From positions 682,001 through 746,000 of the forward strand of contig NZ_JAPEPB010000002.1 of NCBI RefSeq assembly GCF_026340565.1: a stretch of DNA of 64,000 nt, in the 5' to 3' direction. The first letter of the stretch is position 1. The number at the start of each line of letters is the position of its first letter. Under the pieces are notes generated by a model, which was given only the letters and a program-made list of their open reading frames with translations, had not been told where the DNA came from and did no database searches. Origin of the DNA: Kitasatospora sp. NBC_01287. Its GTDB lineage: Bacteria; Actinomycetota; Actinomycetes; Streptomycetales; Streptomycetaceae. Both the position numbers and the translations under genes were made by a program. Shown in pieces: positions 44,329 through 52,775 of this stretch.

Positions 44329-45960
44329 GTGGCCCGCGCCCGCCGACTAGTCCGCACCGCCGTGCTGAGCGCCGCCGCCCTGCCGGCCGTGACCGCCGGC
44401 TGGCTGCTGCCGGCCCCGGCCACGGCGGCCCCGGCGGCCCCGGCACACCTGGCGGCCCCGGCGCACCCGCTGGGCAACTTCTCGATCAACCACTACACCG
44501 GCTTCACCCTGGCAGCGGACCGGATCGAGGTGCTGGCCGTCACCGACACCGCGGAGATCCCCACCCTGCAGGACCGGCCCAAGGTCCAGCAGCACGCCAA
44601 CGGCGCCACGGACCAGGCCGCGCAGGCCGCCTGGGCCGCCGACCAGTGCGCGCAGACCGCGCAGCGGCTGCGGGTGACGGCGGCGGACGACGGCCCCGCC
44701 CTGGCCTGGACGGTCGACGGGCGCTCCTTCACCTACCTGCCCGGCGCGGCCGGCCTGCAGACCAGTCGGCTCGAATGCCGGCTCTCCGCGCCGCTCCACC
44801 TCGACCCGCGCGGCACCACGCTGCGGGTGGCGACCGGGGTCGAGCCCGGGCGGGTCGGCTGGAACGAGATCACCGCGCGCGGCGACGGCGCCCGGCTGAC
44901 CCGGTCCGACGTACCGGACAGCTCGGTCACCCAGGAGCTGCGGAACTATCCGCGCGACCTGCTGGAGAACCCGAGCGGCGTGACCACCGCCCGGTTCACC
45001 GCCGTGCCGGGCGGCGACGGCGCCGCCTCCGCCCTGGCCGGCGCCGCCTCCGGAGCGGCCCGCCCCACCGGCCCGAACGCCTGGCTCGCCTCGCTCTCCG
45101 GACAGCTCACCGACCTCGGCGCGGCCCATCGGCTCACCCTGCCGATCGGACTGCTGGCGGTGCTGCTCTCGGTGGTCCTGGGGGCCGGCCACGCGCTGCT
45201 GCCCGGACACGGGAAGACCGTCATGGCCGCCTACCTGGCGGGCAAGCGGGGCACCACCCGGGACGCGCTGACCGTGGGCGCCACGGTGACGGCGACCCAC
45301 ACCGCCGGGGTGCTGGTGATGGGGCTCTGCCTCACCGGCTTCGCGGCCTTCGCGGGCGATGTGGTGCTCGGCTGGCTCGGCGCGCTGAGCGGGGCGCTGG
45401 TGGCGCTGATCGGCGCCGGCCTGCTGCTGGAGGCGGTCCGCCGCCACCGGGCCCGCCCGGCCGCGCACGACCACGATCGCGCCCACGATCCCGCCCACCA
45501 CCACGACCACCCGCACCCGCACCCGCACCCGCACAGCCACCACGATCACCACGACCACGACCACCAGCACAGCCACAGCCACGGCCCGGGCCGCCATCAC
45601 CACCACCGCCCGGCCCCCGACGCCCGCCCGCTGAGCCGGCGCGGGCTGGTCGGCATGGGCATCGCGGGCGGCCTGGTCCCCAGCCCCTCCGCCCTGGTGG
45701 TGCTGCTCGGCGCCGTGGCGCTGGGCCGCACCCTCTTCGGCGCCGGCCTGGTGCTCGCCTACGGCCTGGGCATGGCCGGCACCCTCACGGCGGTCGGCCT
45801 GCTCTTCGTGCGCCTGGGCGACCGGCTGGCGAGTGCCGGGGACCGCCCGCTGGTGCGGTGGCTGCGCCGGCTGAGCCCGTACAGCGGCCTGCTGACGGCG
45901 GTGCTGGTGCTGGTGGTGGGCCTGGGCCTGCTGATCCGCAGCTTGCCGTCCACCCTGTGA
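44329..45960 (+). CDS. NicO-family nickel/cobalt transporter with large extracytoplasmic N-terminal domain
   Basis: 543 residues. GTG start with GGAGG 6 nt upstream. An N-terminal signal-like segment is followed by about 220 extracytoplasmic residues (HPLGNFSINHYTGF), then a NicO/RcnA-type membrane domain with the signature HALLPGHGKT near residue 289. A His-rich loop (about 380-428, repeated HPHPHPH and HDHH) separates the membrane halves, and a second signature GGLVPSPSALVVLLGA follows. Such proteins move Ni2+ or Co2+, usually outward, with the His loop binding metal. The lipoprotein gene starts 13 bp downstream. Metal and direction are inferred from the family. Confidence 0.88.
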   Translation: MARARRLVRTAVLSAAALPAVTAGWLLPAPATAAPAAPAHLAAPAHPLGNFSINHYTGFTLAADRIEVLAVTDTAEIPTLQDRPKVQQHANGATDQAAQAAWAADQCAQTAQRLRVTAADDGPALAWTVDGRSFTYLPGAAGLQTSRLECRLSAPLHLDPRGTTLRVATGVEPGRVGWNEITARGDGARLTRSDVPDSSVTQELRNYPRDLLENPSGVTTARFTAVPGGDGAASALAGAASGAARPTGPNAWLASLSGQLTDLGAAHRLTLPIGLLAVLLSVVLGAGHALLPGHGKTVMAAYLAGKRGTTRDALTVGATVTATHTAGVLVMGLCLTGFAAFAGDVVLGWLGALSGALVALIGAGLLLEAVRRHRARPAAHDHDRAHDPAHHHDHPHPHPHPHSHHDHHDHDHQHSHSHGPGRHHHHRPAPDARPLSRRGLVGMGIAGGLVPSPSALVVLLGAVALGRTLFGAGLVLAYGLGMAGTLTAVGLLFVRLGDRLASAGDRPLVRWLRRLSPYSGLLTAVLVLVVGLGLLIRSLPSTL

Positions 45961-45973
45961 CCGGAGGTCCACC

Positions 45974-46330
45974 GTGCCCGTCCCCACCAGCCCGCGCCCG
46001 CGCCGACGCCCGCGCAAGCTGCTCGCCCTGCTGCTCCTGCCCCTGCTGCCGCTCGCCGCCGGCTGCGAGCGCGCGCCCGCGGACGGGCGGTTCGACGCCC
46101 AGCCCGCGACGCCCTCGCCCAGCTGCCTGGTCCACCAGGCCGAGCCGCCCGGCACCCGCTACCGCGACACCGCCAGTTCGGACGGCCCCGCGGTGCTGGA
46201 GATGATGCGCTACTACACGGCCAACGGGGCCAAGCCCTACTGCGACGGCCACCCGCCCACCGCCGTGGACCAGCAGTGGACCCGGCTCTACACCGAGCTC
46301 GGCGGCGGCCCAGGACACGTGGCCGGGTGA
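45974..46330 (+). CDS. Small lipoprotein, function unknown
   Basis: 118 residues starting GTG at 45974, with GGAGG 6 nt upstream. An Arg-rich N-terminus and Leu-rich signal segment end in the lipobox LAAGC, predicting a membrane-anchored exported lipoprotein. The remaining ~85 residues contain two Cys and an RYYTANGAKPYCDG stretch but no domain I recognise. It lies 13 bp after the NicO transporter and is probably co-transcribed, so a periplasmic-side accessory role in metal handling is possible but unproven. Converges with the TPR gene, with only 6 bp between stops. Confidence 0.8.
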   Translation: MPVPTSPRPRRRPRKLLALLLLPLLPLAAGCERAPADGRFDAQPATPSPSCLVHQAEPPGTRYRDTASSDGPAVLEMMRYYTANGAKPYCDGHPPTAVDQQWTRLYTELGGGPGHVAG

Positions 46331-46336
46331 CCCCGC

Positions 46337-47692
46337 TCAGGTCCCGGCGCCCAGCTCGCGCAGCGCCGCGCGGGCGTCCGGCGCGTGCCGGACGCTGAAG
46401 GCGGGATTGATCTCCAGCGCCCGCGCCAGGTCCGCGCGGGCGGCGGCGGTGCGGCCCAGGGACTTCTCGATCACGCCCTGGTGGTAGGCGAAGAGCGCGT
46501 TGCGCATGCCGAGCGCGTTCGCGCGCACCGACTCCGCCAGCGCCTCGTCATCGCGGCCGTTGACGTGCAGCGCCCAGGCGCGGGCGTCGTGCATGTCCAG
46601 GAACGGGCGGGTGCGCAGGCCCTGTTCGGCGGTGGCCAGCGCCTGCCGCGGGTCGCCGTGGTCGGCCTCGAAGAGGGTCGCGTCGCTGTCCATCGCCACC
46701 CCGTTGTCGGCCAGCAGCTTCTCCTCGGCGCGAAACACCTGGTACTGCTGCTGCGCCTCCTCCTGGCGGCCCAGCGACTGCAGCAGCTCGCCCAGTTCGA
46801 GCACGTAGCCCGGCTGCGGGACCAGCGCGACCGCGCGGGTGTAGTCGGCCACCGCCGCACCCGGATCGCCCAGCGCCGCTTCGGCCTTCGCCCGGCCCTC
46901 CAGCAGCTCGGCCGAACCCGGCAGCACGCGCAGGCCCTGCTGGGCCCGGGTGAGCGCGGTGCGCGGATCACCGTTGTCGAAGGCCAGCTGGCTCAGGTGG
47001 TAGAGGGCGAAGGCGCGGTCCGCCGGGGTGCTCGCGTCGTCCAGTGAGCGGGCCATCTGCTGCCGCGCGGTCTCGACCTCGCCGCGCAGCTCCCAGCTGT
47101 AGGAGGCGCGGGTCAGCGAGGGTGTGCCGGGGCGCAGGTCGACCATCCGCTGGATGGTGTCGAAGGCCTCCGGGTAGCGGCCGAGCTGGGTCAGCGCGTC
47201 GGCCTGGATGCCGTACAGGGTGGCGTTGTCCGGGTTGACCGCGATCGCGCGCCGCGACCAGTCGAGCGCGCCGGCGAACTCGTGGCGCCCGGCCGCCAGC
47301 GCGGCCATCCCGGCCATCGCGGTGAAGTTCTCCGCGCCGTCCAGGGCCAGCGAGCGGGTCAGCACGCCTTCCGCGCGCGGGTAGTAGGACGGATCGGCGG
47401 TGCTCTTGGCCAGCTGCACGTAGTCCAGGCCCAAGCGGCCCAGCGCCGAGGCGTCGTCCGGGCTCTGCCGCAGGCGCGCCTGCAGCACACCGGTCTCCAC
47501 GGCCACCGGATCGGCCCCGGCGGCCGGGGCGGCAGGCGCGCCGGGTACGGCCGCTCCGGCCCCGCCCGGCGCGCCACCGCGGGCCGGGGCCAGGCCCACC
47601 GCGCCCGCCGCGAACAGGACGGCGCCGAGGGCGGCGGCCGAAGCCGCCAGCACCGCACGGCGGCGGGCGGACCTGGGGTGCTGACGGGTCAC
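46337..47692 (-). CDS. Exported or membrane-anchored TPR protein
   Basis: 451 residues. GTG 47692 with GAGGAG 5 nt upstream. An Arg-rich N-terminus and a hydrophobic segment (about 13-35) act as signal or anchor, followed by an Ala/Pro/Gly-rich linker. From about 65 to the end are tetratricopeptide repeats (LGRLGLDYVQLAK, AFALYHLSQLAFDNGD, ARADLARALEINPAF). TPRs mediate protein contacts. It is the last gene of a DUF4331-sortase-TPR operon and may scaffold or assist surface display of the DUF4331 protein. No enzymatic motif is visible. Confidence 0.88.
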   Translation of the reverse strand: MTRQHPRSARRRAVLAASAAALGAVLFAAGAVGLAPARGGAPGGAGAAVPGAPAAPAAGADPVAVETGVLQARLRQSPDDASALGRLGLDYVQLAKSTADPSYYPRAEGVLTRSLALDGAENFTAMAGMAALAAGRHEFAGALDWSRRAIAVNPDNATLYGIQADALTQLGRYPEAFDTIQRMVDLRPGTPSLTRASYSWELRGEVETARQQMARSLDDASTPADRAFALYHLSQLAFDNGDPRTALTRAQQGLRVLPGSAELLEGRAKAEAALGDPGAAVADYTRAVALVPQPGYVLELGELLQSLGRQEEAQQQYQVFRAEEKLLADNGVAMDSDATLFEADHGDPRQALATAEQGLRTRPFLDMHDARAWALHVNGRDDEALAESVRANALGMRNALFAYHQGVIEKSLGRTAAARADLARALEINPAFSVRHAPDARAALRELGAGT

Positions 47693-47715
47693 GGGGGCTC
47701 CTCAGGGGGCGGCGC

Positions 47716-48516
47716 TCAGATCGGGCGCCGGTCGTGGGTGGCGGTCGGTGAGGGTCGCGGCCGCGGCGCGGGCGAGCCGCTCGGCGCAACGGCCCCGCTC
47801 GGCGCAACGGCCCCGCTCGGTGCCGCCGAGCCGCTCGGTACGGGGACCGGTTCGGCGAAGACCACCAGGTTGGCCCGGTACTCGCCGGCCCGGCTGTCGT
47901 AGCTGCCGCCGCAGGTGATCAGTCGCAGGCTGGGGGTCGGTGTGTTGCCGTAGACCAGGTCGTCCGGGAAGTCGTCCTTGTCGTAGCCGCGCAACGCCCG
48001 CACCGTGAAGACGGCGGTGGAGCGGTCCGCCCCGTCCACCTCGATCCGGTCGCCGGGCCGCAGCTGCGACAGGCCGGCGAAGACGGCGGGCCCGGTGCGC
48101 GAGTCGACGTGCCCGACGATCACGGCGGTACCGGGGCTGCCCGGTGCCACGCCCTGGCTCCACCAGCCGGGCACCATCGGATCGGCCGGGGCCGCGAGGT
48201 GGCCGTCGCCGCCCACCTGCAGGTCGGTCAGGCCGCTGTCCAGCTCCAGCCGGGGTATTCGCAGGCGCACCGGCGGCGCCGCGGCCGGCCGGGCGGCGTC
48301 CGCCGGCAGTGCCGCGCCGGACGGCAGCACAGCCAGCGCGCCGCGGTCGGCGACCGGCGCGCCGGCGGGCCGCGGCGCCGTGGTCAGGCTGACCGTGCCG
48401 ACGGCGGTCAGGGCCAGCCCCGCACCCAGCGTGATCACGCCCAGCCGGCGCCCCGCGCGGGCCCGGCCGCCCCGCCACGGGCGGAACGGCCGGGCCCGGT
48501 CAGCACGGTGCGCCAC
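47716..48516 (-). CDS. Class F/E-type sortase
   Basis: A 266-residue membrane-anchored transpeptidase. A basic N-terminus and one hydrophobic helix (about 25-45) precede the sortase barrel. Catalytic residues: His136 in VGHVDS, Cys202 in LRLITCGG, Arg214 in YRANLVVFAEP. The C-terminus is a low-complexity PSG/AVAPSG tail. The GTG start shares one base with the stop of the DUF4331 gene. Actinobacterial class F sortases act at the outer face of the membrane; the adjacent DUF4331 protein, with a C-terminal membrane helix and RRRR tail, is the likeliest partner, though it lacks an optimal sorting motif. Confidence 0.9.
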   Translation of the reverse strand: MAHRADRARPFRPWRGGRARAGRRLGVITLGAGLALTAVGTVSLTTAPRPAGAPVADRGALAVLPSGAALPADAARPAAAPPVRLRIPRLELDSGLTDLQVGGDGHLAAPADPMVPGWWSQGVAPGSPGTAVIVGHVDSRTGPAVFAGLSQLRPGDRIEVDGADRSTAVFTVRALRGYDKDDFPDDLVYGNTPTPSLRLITCGGSYDSRAGEYRANLVVFAEPVPVPSGSAAPSGAVAPSGAVAPSGSPAPRPRPSPTATHDRRPI

Positions 48517-50165
48517 TACTGGGCACCGCGCCGGCGGCGCAGGAGGAGGAAGCCGGCCGCGCTCAGCAGCACGCCGCCGCCCAACGCGCTCGCCCCGGCG
48601 AGCGGGAAGCCGGCGACCGACAGGCCGCCGAGGCCGGCGCCGACGCCGCCGCCCGGGTTGTCGGTGACCGCCTGGTTGACGGCCGCGGTGTTCGGCAGCG
48701 CGACGTAGGGGAAGGTCGCGCCGAACGCATGGTCCGGCGCGTGGACCCCGTCACCGTTCGCCAGCGCGGGCACGATCTTCCCGGTCTGGGCCGCGCCCTC
48801 CAGGGCCTGCAGCTCGATGTCCACGACGTCGTCCGCGAGTCGGCGGCCGTTCGGGAAGCCCGCCAGGTCCTGCCCCAGCACGCCGAGCCGGTTGGGGGCG
48901 CCGCTCGGCGGCACCCCCATGTTCAGCCGCAGCTCCTCGGCGGGGGTGAACGCGGCCTTGTTCACATCGGCGTTCAGCAGCTGCGAGTTGAGGTCGGCCT
49001 GGATCGGGCCGCCGGAGTTCTTCGAGATCCCGGTCAGGAAGATCTCGACCAGGTCGTTGCGCGGGGTGGCGGGCGCCGGGATGCCGTAGATGCTCTGGAC
49101 CAGCTTGGGGACGATCGGGTCCTTGACCTTGTCCACCACCGGGGTGACCGTGTGGTCGTCGACCGGGGCCAGCGCGTTGAAGGCGTCCTTGTACTTCAGC
49201 GGCACCACGACCTCGTTGACCAGCGGGTTGCCCAGCCGGGACACCTGGTGCCAGCCGACCGCCTTGCCGTCCGTGCCCTTGCCGTCCGTGCCCTTGCCCT
49301 CACCGCCCTTGCTCTCGCCGCCCTTGTCGGCGACCTGGGCGCCCATCCGGTCGGTGGTGGACCAGACGCCGATCACCGGGTTGCGGGTGGCGTCGCCCTT
49401 GAGCGCCAGGTCCTTCTTGGGGACCTGGAGGGCGATGGTGTTGACGTTGTACCCGGCGAGCGTGTTGTGCCCGGTCTCCGAGAGGTTCCCGCCGTAGAGC
49501 AGGTCGAAGACGCGCAGGTCCAGGAAGAACGGGTCGGCCGCCTGGCCCGCGTAGGTCTGGCCGCCGCCGGGCAGCGCGACGGTGGCCTGCCGGCGCAGCG
49601 AGGCGTAGTCGGGGATCGAGGCCTTGCCGACGTTCGAGGGGGCGACCGGCGCGTCCTTCAGCAGCGTCTTGGTGGACCCGTCCGGACCGGTCACCGTGAG
49701 GGTGTAGGTCTGCCGGAAGTTCAGGTTCGGGTCGTCGACCGTCTTCACCACGCCCGTGTTGTACAGGAACTGGTTCGCGTCGTCGCGGATGTGGTTGGTG
49801 AAGGTCCAGGTGTAGGTGGTGTCCGGCTTGCCGTCACCGTCGCTGTCGATCTTGATGTTGTAGTGCGCGTCGTCGGCGAACGGATAGAAGTTCGGGCCGC
49901 CGTTGGGCTCCTCGAACGGGATCCAGTTCGCCACCAGCGTCACGGTGTCGGGCTTGTCCGGGCTGACGAACGCGTAGACGTCGGTGTTGTCGGCCTTCGG
50001 ATCGCCCGCGATCAGCGGGGCTTCACGGTGGCTGGAGGCGGAGCTCACGCCGGGCGCGAGGCCGGCCAGCGCCGCCGAGGAGAGCAGGGCCAGGACACCG
50101 AGGCCGGCGAGCGGCCGTTCGGCGCGGCGCAGCGAGGCGAAGCGCCGCGGGCGGGGAGGCTGCAT
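48516..50165 (-). CDS. DUF4331 family exported protein
   Basis: 549 residues. A signal peptide with cleavage near SSASSHREAP is followed by a DUF4331 domain (SHREAPLIAGDPKADNTDVYAFVSP, IKIDSDGDGKPD, VVVPLKYKDAFNA). The C-terminus has a Gly-rich stretch, a hydrophobic helix and an RRRR tail, the general build of a wall-anchored protein. LPNTA lies about 55 residues before the end but is too far from the helix for a classical sorting signal. A GEGKGTDGKGTDGK repeat sits mid-protein. A GAAAG ribosome binding site precedes ATG 50165. Function unknown; co-operonic with a sortase and a TPR protein. Confidence 0.9.
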   Translation of the reverse strand: MQPPRPRRFASLRRAERPLAGLGVLALLSSAALAGLAPGVSSASSHREAPLIAGDPKADNTDVYAFVSPDKPDTVTLVANWIPFEEPNGGPNFYPFADDAHYNIKIDSDGDGKPDTTYTWTFTNHIRDDANQFLYNTGVVKTVDDPNLNFRQTYTLTVTGPDGSTKTLLKDAPVAPSNVGKASIPDYASLRRQATVALPGGGQTYAGQAADPFFLDLRVFDLLYGGNLSETGHNTLAGYNVNTIALQVPKKDLALKGDATRNPVIGVWSTTDRMGAQVADKGGESKGGEGKGTDGKGTDGKAVGWHQVSRLGNPLVNEVVVPLKYKDAFNALAPVDDHTVTPVVDKVKDPIVPKLVQSIYGIPAPATPRNDLVEIFLTGISKNSGGPIQADLNSQLLNADVNKAAFTPAEELRLNMGVPPSGAPNRLGVLGQDLAGFPNGRRLADDVVDIELQALEGAAQTGKIVPALANGDGVHAPDHAFGATFPYVALPNTAAVNQAVTDNPGGGVGAGLGGLSVAGFPLAGASALGGGVLLSAAGFLLLRRRRGAQ

Positions 50166-50476
50166 GGTTCAACTTTCTTCGCTGGTCGCACGGGCCGATG
50201 GGTCCGCGCGGTACGTGGCGGACGGTGCGCCGGGCGGAGAGGCCGGGCGGGTCCGCGACGTGCTGTGAGCGGCCGCTCCGACCGCGCGTCCCCGGCGCGG
50301 TCGCCCGGCGCGAATCCCGGTGCCGGGCGCGCCTGCTGGCCTTGCACCACGTGACCACGCAGGGTGTGCACCCGGCTACCCAGGTGGCCCGTTCGAGTTC
50401 TGCGCGGCCCTGGTGACCCACCGTCAACGGATCCGACCTTCGACAGACGCGATAGTTGTATGCATATAATTGTTGT
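50166..50476. other. Divergent intergenic region DUF4331 / MFS exporter
   Basis: 311 bp. The right end carries the AT-rich promoter-operator of the exporter (50439-50480). The rest is GC-rich, with no gene or clear terminator. Confidence 0.55.
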
Positions 50477-50480
50477 ATGC
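50439..50480 (+). promoter_or_regulatory. Leaderless promoter and putative MarR operator of the exporter
   Basis: A perfect TATAAT (50465-50470) lies only 7 nt before the ATG, with TTCGACA near 50439 as a weak -35, so transcription should start at or next to the ATG. Two GTTGTATGC direct repeats (50455-50463, 50472-50480) and the near-palindrome TGTATGCATATA overlap the -10 and the start codon. Confidence 0.7.
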
Positions 50481-51940
50481 CAATAACCACTAGCGTCACC
50501 GCGCTGCCGACCCGCGACGCGTCCGCACCGCTGAGCCACCGGCGCAAGCTGGGCGTGCTCGGCATCTGCTGCCTGAGCCTGTTCATCGTCGGCCTGGACA
50601 ACACGATCGTGAACGTCGCGCTGCCGTCGATGCGGCGGGACCTGCACGCCTCCGTCTCGGGGCTGCAGTGGATCATCGACGCCTACACCGTGGTACTCGC
50701 CTCGCTGCTGATGCTGGCCGGCTCGACCGGGGACCGGATCGGGCGGCGGCGCACCTTCCAGACCGGGCTGGTGCTCTTCACCCTGGGCTCGCTGCTCTGC
50801 TCGCTCTCCGGCAGCCTGGGCTGGCTGGTGGCCGCGCGGGCACTGCAGGCGGTGGGCGGCTCGATGCTCAACCCGGTCGCGATGTCGATCATCACCAACA
50901 CCTTCACCGAGCCGCGGGAGCGGGCCCGGGCCATCGGCGTCTGGGGCGGCGTGGTGGGCATCAGCATGGCGCTGGGGCCGCTGGTCGGCGGTGCGCTGGT
51001 CGGCTCGGTCGGCTGGCGGGCGATCTTCTGGATCAACATCCCGGTGGGCCTGGCCGCCCTGCTGCTCGCCGCGCTCTTCGTCCCCGAGTCGCGCGCGCCC
51101 CGGCCGCGCCGGGTCGACCCGGTGGGCCAACTGCTGGTCATCACCCTGCTGGTCGCGCTCACCTACGGGCTGATCGGGGCCCCGGCGGCCGGCTGGGCGT
51201 CCGCGCAGAGTGCGGCGTGCGGCGCGGTGGCGCTGGCGGCCCTGGCCTGCCTGGTGCCCTACGAGCTGCGGCGGGCCGAGCCGCTGATCAACCCGCGCTT
51301 CTTCCGCAGCGCGCCGTTCGCCGGCGCGACCGTGATCGCGGTCTGCTCCTTCTCCGCACTGGCCGGCTTCCTCTTCCTCAACACCCTCTACCTGCAGGAG
51401 GTGCGCCACTGCTCGGCGCTGCACGCCGGGCTGCTGACGCTGCCACTGGCCGTGCTGACGGTGGTCTGCGCGCCGATCTCCGGACGGATCGTGGCCACCG
51501 CCGGGCCGCGGGTGCCGCTGCTGATCGCGGGCGCCGCGACCACCGCCGGGGGCCTGGCCCTGACCGGCCTGAGCGCGCACACCCCGCTCTGGCAGTTGCT
51601 GGGCGCCTACGCGCTGCTCGGGCTCGGCTTCGGCATGGTCAACGCCCCGGTCACCAACACCGCCGTCGCCGGGATGCCACGCACCCAGGCCGGGGTCGCC
51701 GCCGCGGTGGCCTCCACCAGCCGCCAGGTCGGCCAGTCGCTGGGCGTCGCCGTGATCGGTTCGCTGGTCACCTCGGCGGTGCGCGGACCACTGGGCACCG
51801 GTCTGCCGCAGGCCAGCCACATCGGCTGGTGGATCGTCACCGCCTGCGGCGTGGCGGTGCTGCTGCTCGGTATGCTCACCACCGGCCGCTGGGCCAGGCG
51901 GACCGCCGAGCAGACCGCGGCGCGCCTGGCACCCAGCTGA
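50477..51940 (+). CDS. MFS multidrug exporter, DHA2 (14-TM) family
   Basis: A 487-residue proton-driven drug exporter. Landmarks of the DHA2 family: LDNTIVNVALPSM in helix 1, LAGSTGDRIGRRRTF between helices 2 and 3, and GPLVGGALVG in helix 5. Fourteen hydrophobic helices are evident. ATG 50477 has no Shine-Dalgarno sequence, and the TATAAT lies 7 nt upstream, so the mRNA is probably leaderless. A MarR-family gene follows 21 bp downstream; repression relieved by a substrate drug is the likely control. Substrate unknown; it is far from the PKS genes, so a link to that product is only a guess. Confidence 0.93.
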   Translation: MPITTSVTALPTRDASAPLSHRRKLGVLGICCLSLFIVGLDNTIVNVALPSMRRDLHASVSGLQWIIDAYTVVLASLLMLAGSTGDRIGRRRTFQTGLVLFTLGSLLCSLSGSLGWLVAARALQAVGGSMLNPVAMSIITNTFTEPRERARAIGVWGGVVGISMALGPLVGGALVGSVGWRAIFWINIPVGLAALLLAALFVPESRAPRPRRVDPVGQLLVITLLVALTYGLIGAPAAGWASAQSAACGAVALAALACLVPYELRRAEPLINPRFFRSAPFAGATVIAVCSFSALAGFLFLNTLYLQEVRHCSALHAGLLTLPLAVLTVVCAPISGRIVATAGPRVPLLIAGAATTAGGLALTGLSAHTPLWQLLGAYALLGLGFGMVNAPVTNTAVAGMPRTQAGVAAAVASTSRQVGQSLGVAVIGSLVTSAVRGPLGTGLPQASHIGWWIVTACGVAVLLLGMLTTGRWARRTAEQTAARLAPS

Positions 51941-51961
51941 ACCGGGAGAAACGGACACTTC

Positions 51962-52483
51962 GTGAGCAGCACCAGGCAGGGCGGCGCGGCCGACGACGAC
52001 GCGGCCGGGACGACCGCGTCCGGGACCGACGCGGTCGGGGCGGACCTGACCGGGGCGGACCTGACCGGGGCGGACCCGGTCACCCGGATCTGGGATGTCA
52101 TGCGGTTCCTGGTGCTGGAGCAGGGGGACCGGCGCCGCGAGGTGGCGGAGACGCTCGGGGTCAGCTTCTTCCGCGCCAAGGCGCTGCGGCGGCTGCTGGC
52201 CGGACCACAGACCATGCGCGACCTCACCGCGACACTCTCCACCGACAAGCCGTACACCACGCTGGTGGTGGACGACCTGGAGCGGCGCGGCTACGTGGCC
52301 CGCACCGTCCACCCGGAGGACCGGCGCTCGAAGATCGTCAGCCTCACCCCGGCCGGGACGGCCGCCGCCGAGCAGGCGGAGCGGATCCTGAACCGGCCGC
52401 CGGGTTCGCTGCTCGCCCTGGAGCCGGCCGAACTGGCCGAACTGGACCGGCTCATGGCCAAGCTGGGGCAGCCGCACTGCTGA
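51962..52483 (+). CDS. MarR-family transcriptional regulator
   Basis: 173 residues with a winged helix-turn-helix: LLAGPQTMRDLTATLSTDKP, then DDLERRGYVARTVHPEDRRS as the wing, typical of MarR. The N-terminal ~40 residues are low complexity with a GADLTGADLTGAD repeat. GTG 51962 is 21 bp after the exporter stop, with GGAGA upstream. It most likely represses its own operon through the AT-rich repeats at 50455-50480, releasing them when a ligand binds. This is the usual arrangement for exporter-MarR pairs. Confidence 0.92.
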   Translation: MSSTRQGGAADDDAAGTTASGTDAVGADLTGADLTGADPVTRIWDVMRFLVLEQGDRRREVAETLGVSFFRAKALRRLLAGPQTMRDLTATLSTDKPYTTLVVDDLERRGYVARTVHPEDRRSKIVSLTPAGTAAAEQAERILNRPPGSLLALEPAELAELDRLMAKLGQPHC

Positions 52484-52775
52484 CCGGCGGCAGGGCTGGC
52501 CCCACCGCTGACCGGCGGCAGGGCTGGCCGGCGGCAGGGGTGCTGAACGCCCGTCACCGCGCCGCCGGACGCGGCCGATCGTCCGCGTCCTCACCGATTC
52601 CCCGCGAATCCGTCCAGCTGTTCGCCCAGCGTTCCGCTCCAGGCCTGCCAGTGGCGGCTACCTGCCGGTAACGTTCCGCCTCGGTCCGGCGCGCTCACGC
52701 CCGGCCACCGTCGCACAGACCGTTCTCCGCCGGGCGCGGCACCCACTCCGGCGGGGCATCAGGAGGGGGACCCCC
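52484..52775. other. Intergenic region with ~28-bp tandem repeat
   Basis: 292 bp between MarR and the phosphoesterase genes. At 52483-52540 the sequence GCTGACCGGCGGCAGGGCTGG is repeated twice with a third partial copy. No gene seen. Confidence 0.55.

Noticed and set aside
48600..48720. LPNTA in the DUF4331 protein as a sortase sorting signal
   Set aside because: The motif is about 40 residues from the membrane helix, too far for a standard signal; kept only as a possibility.
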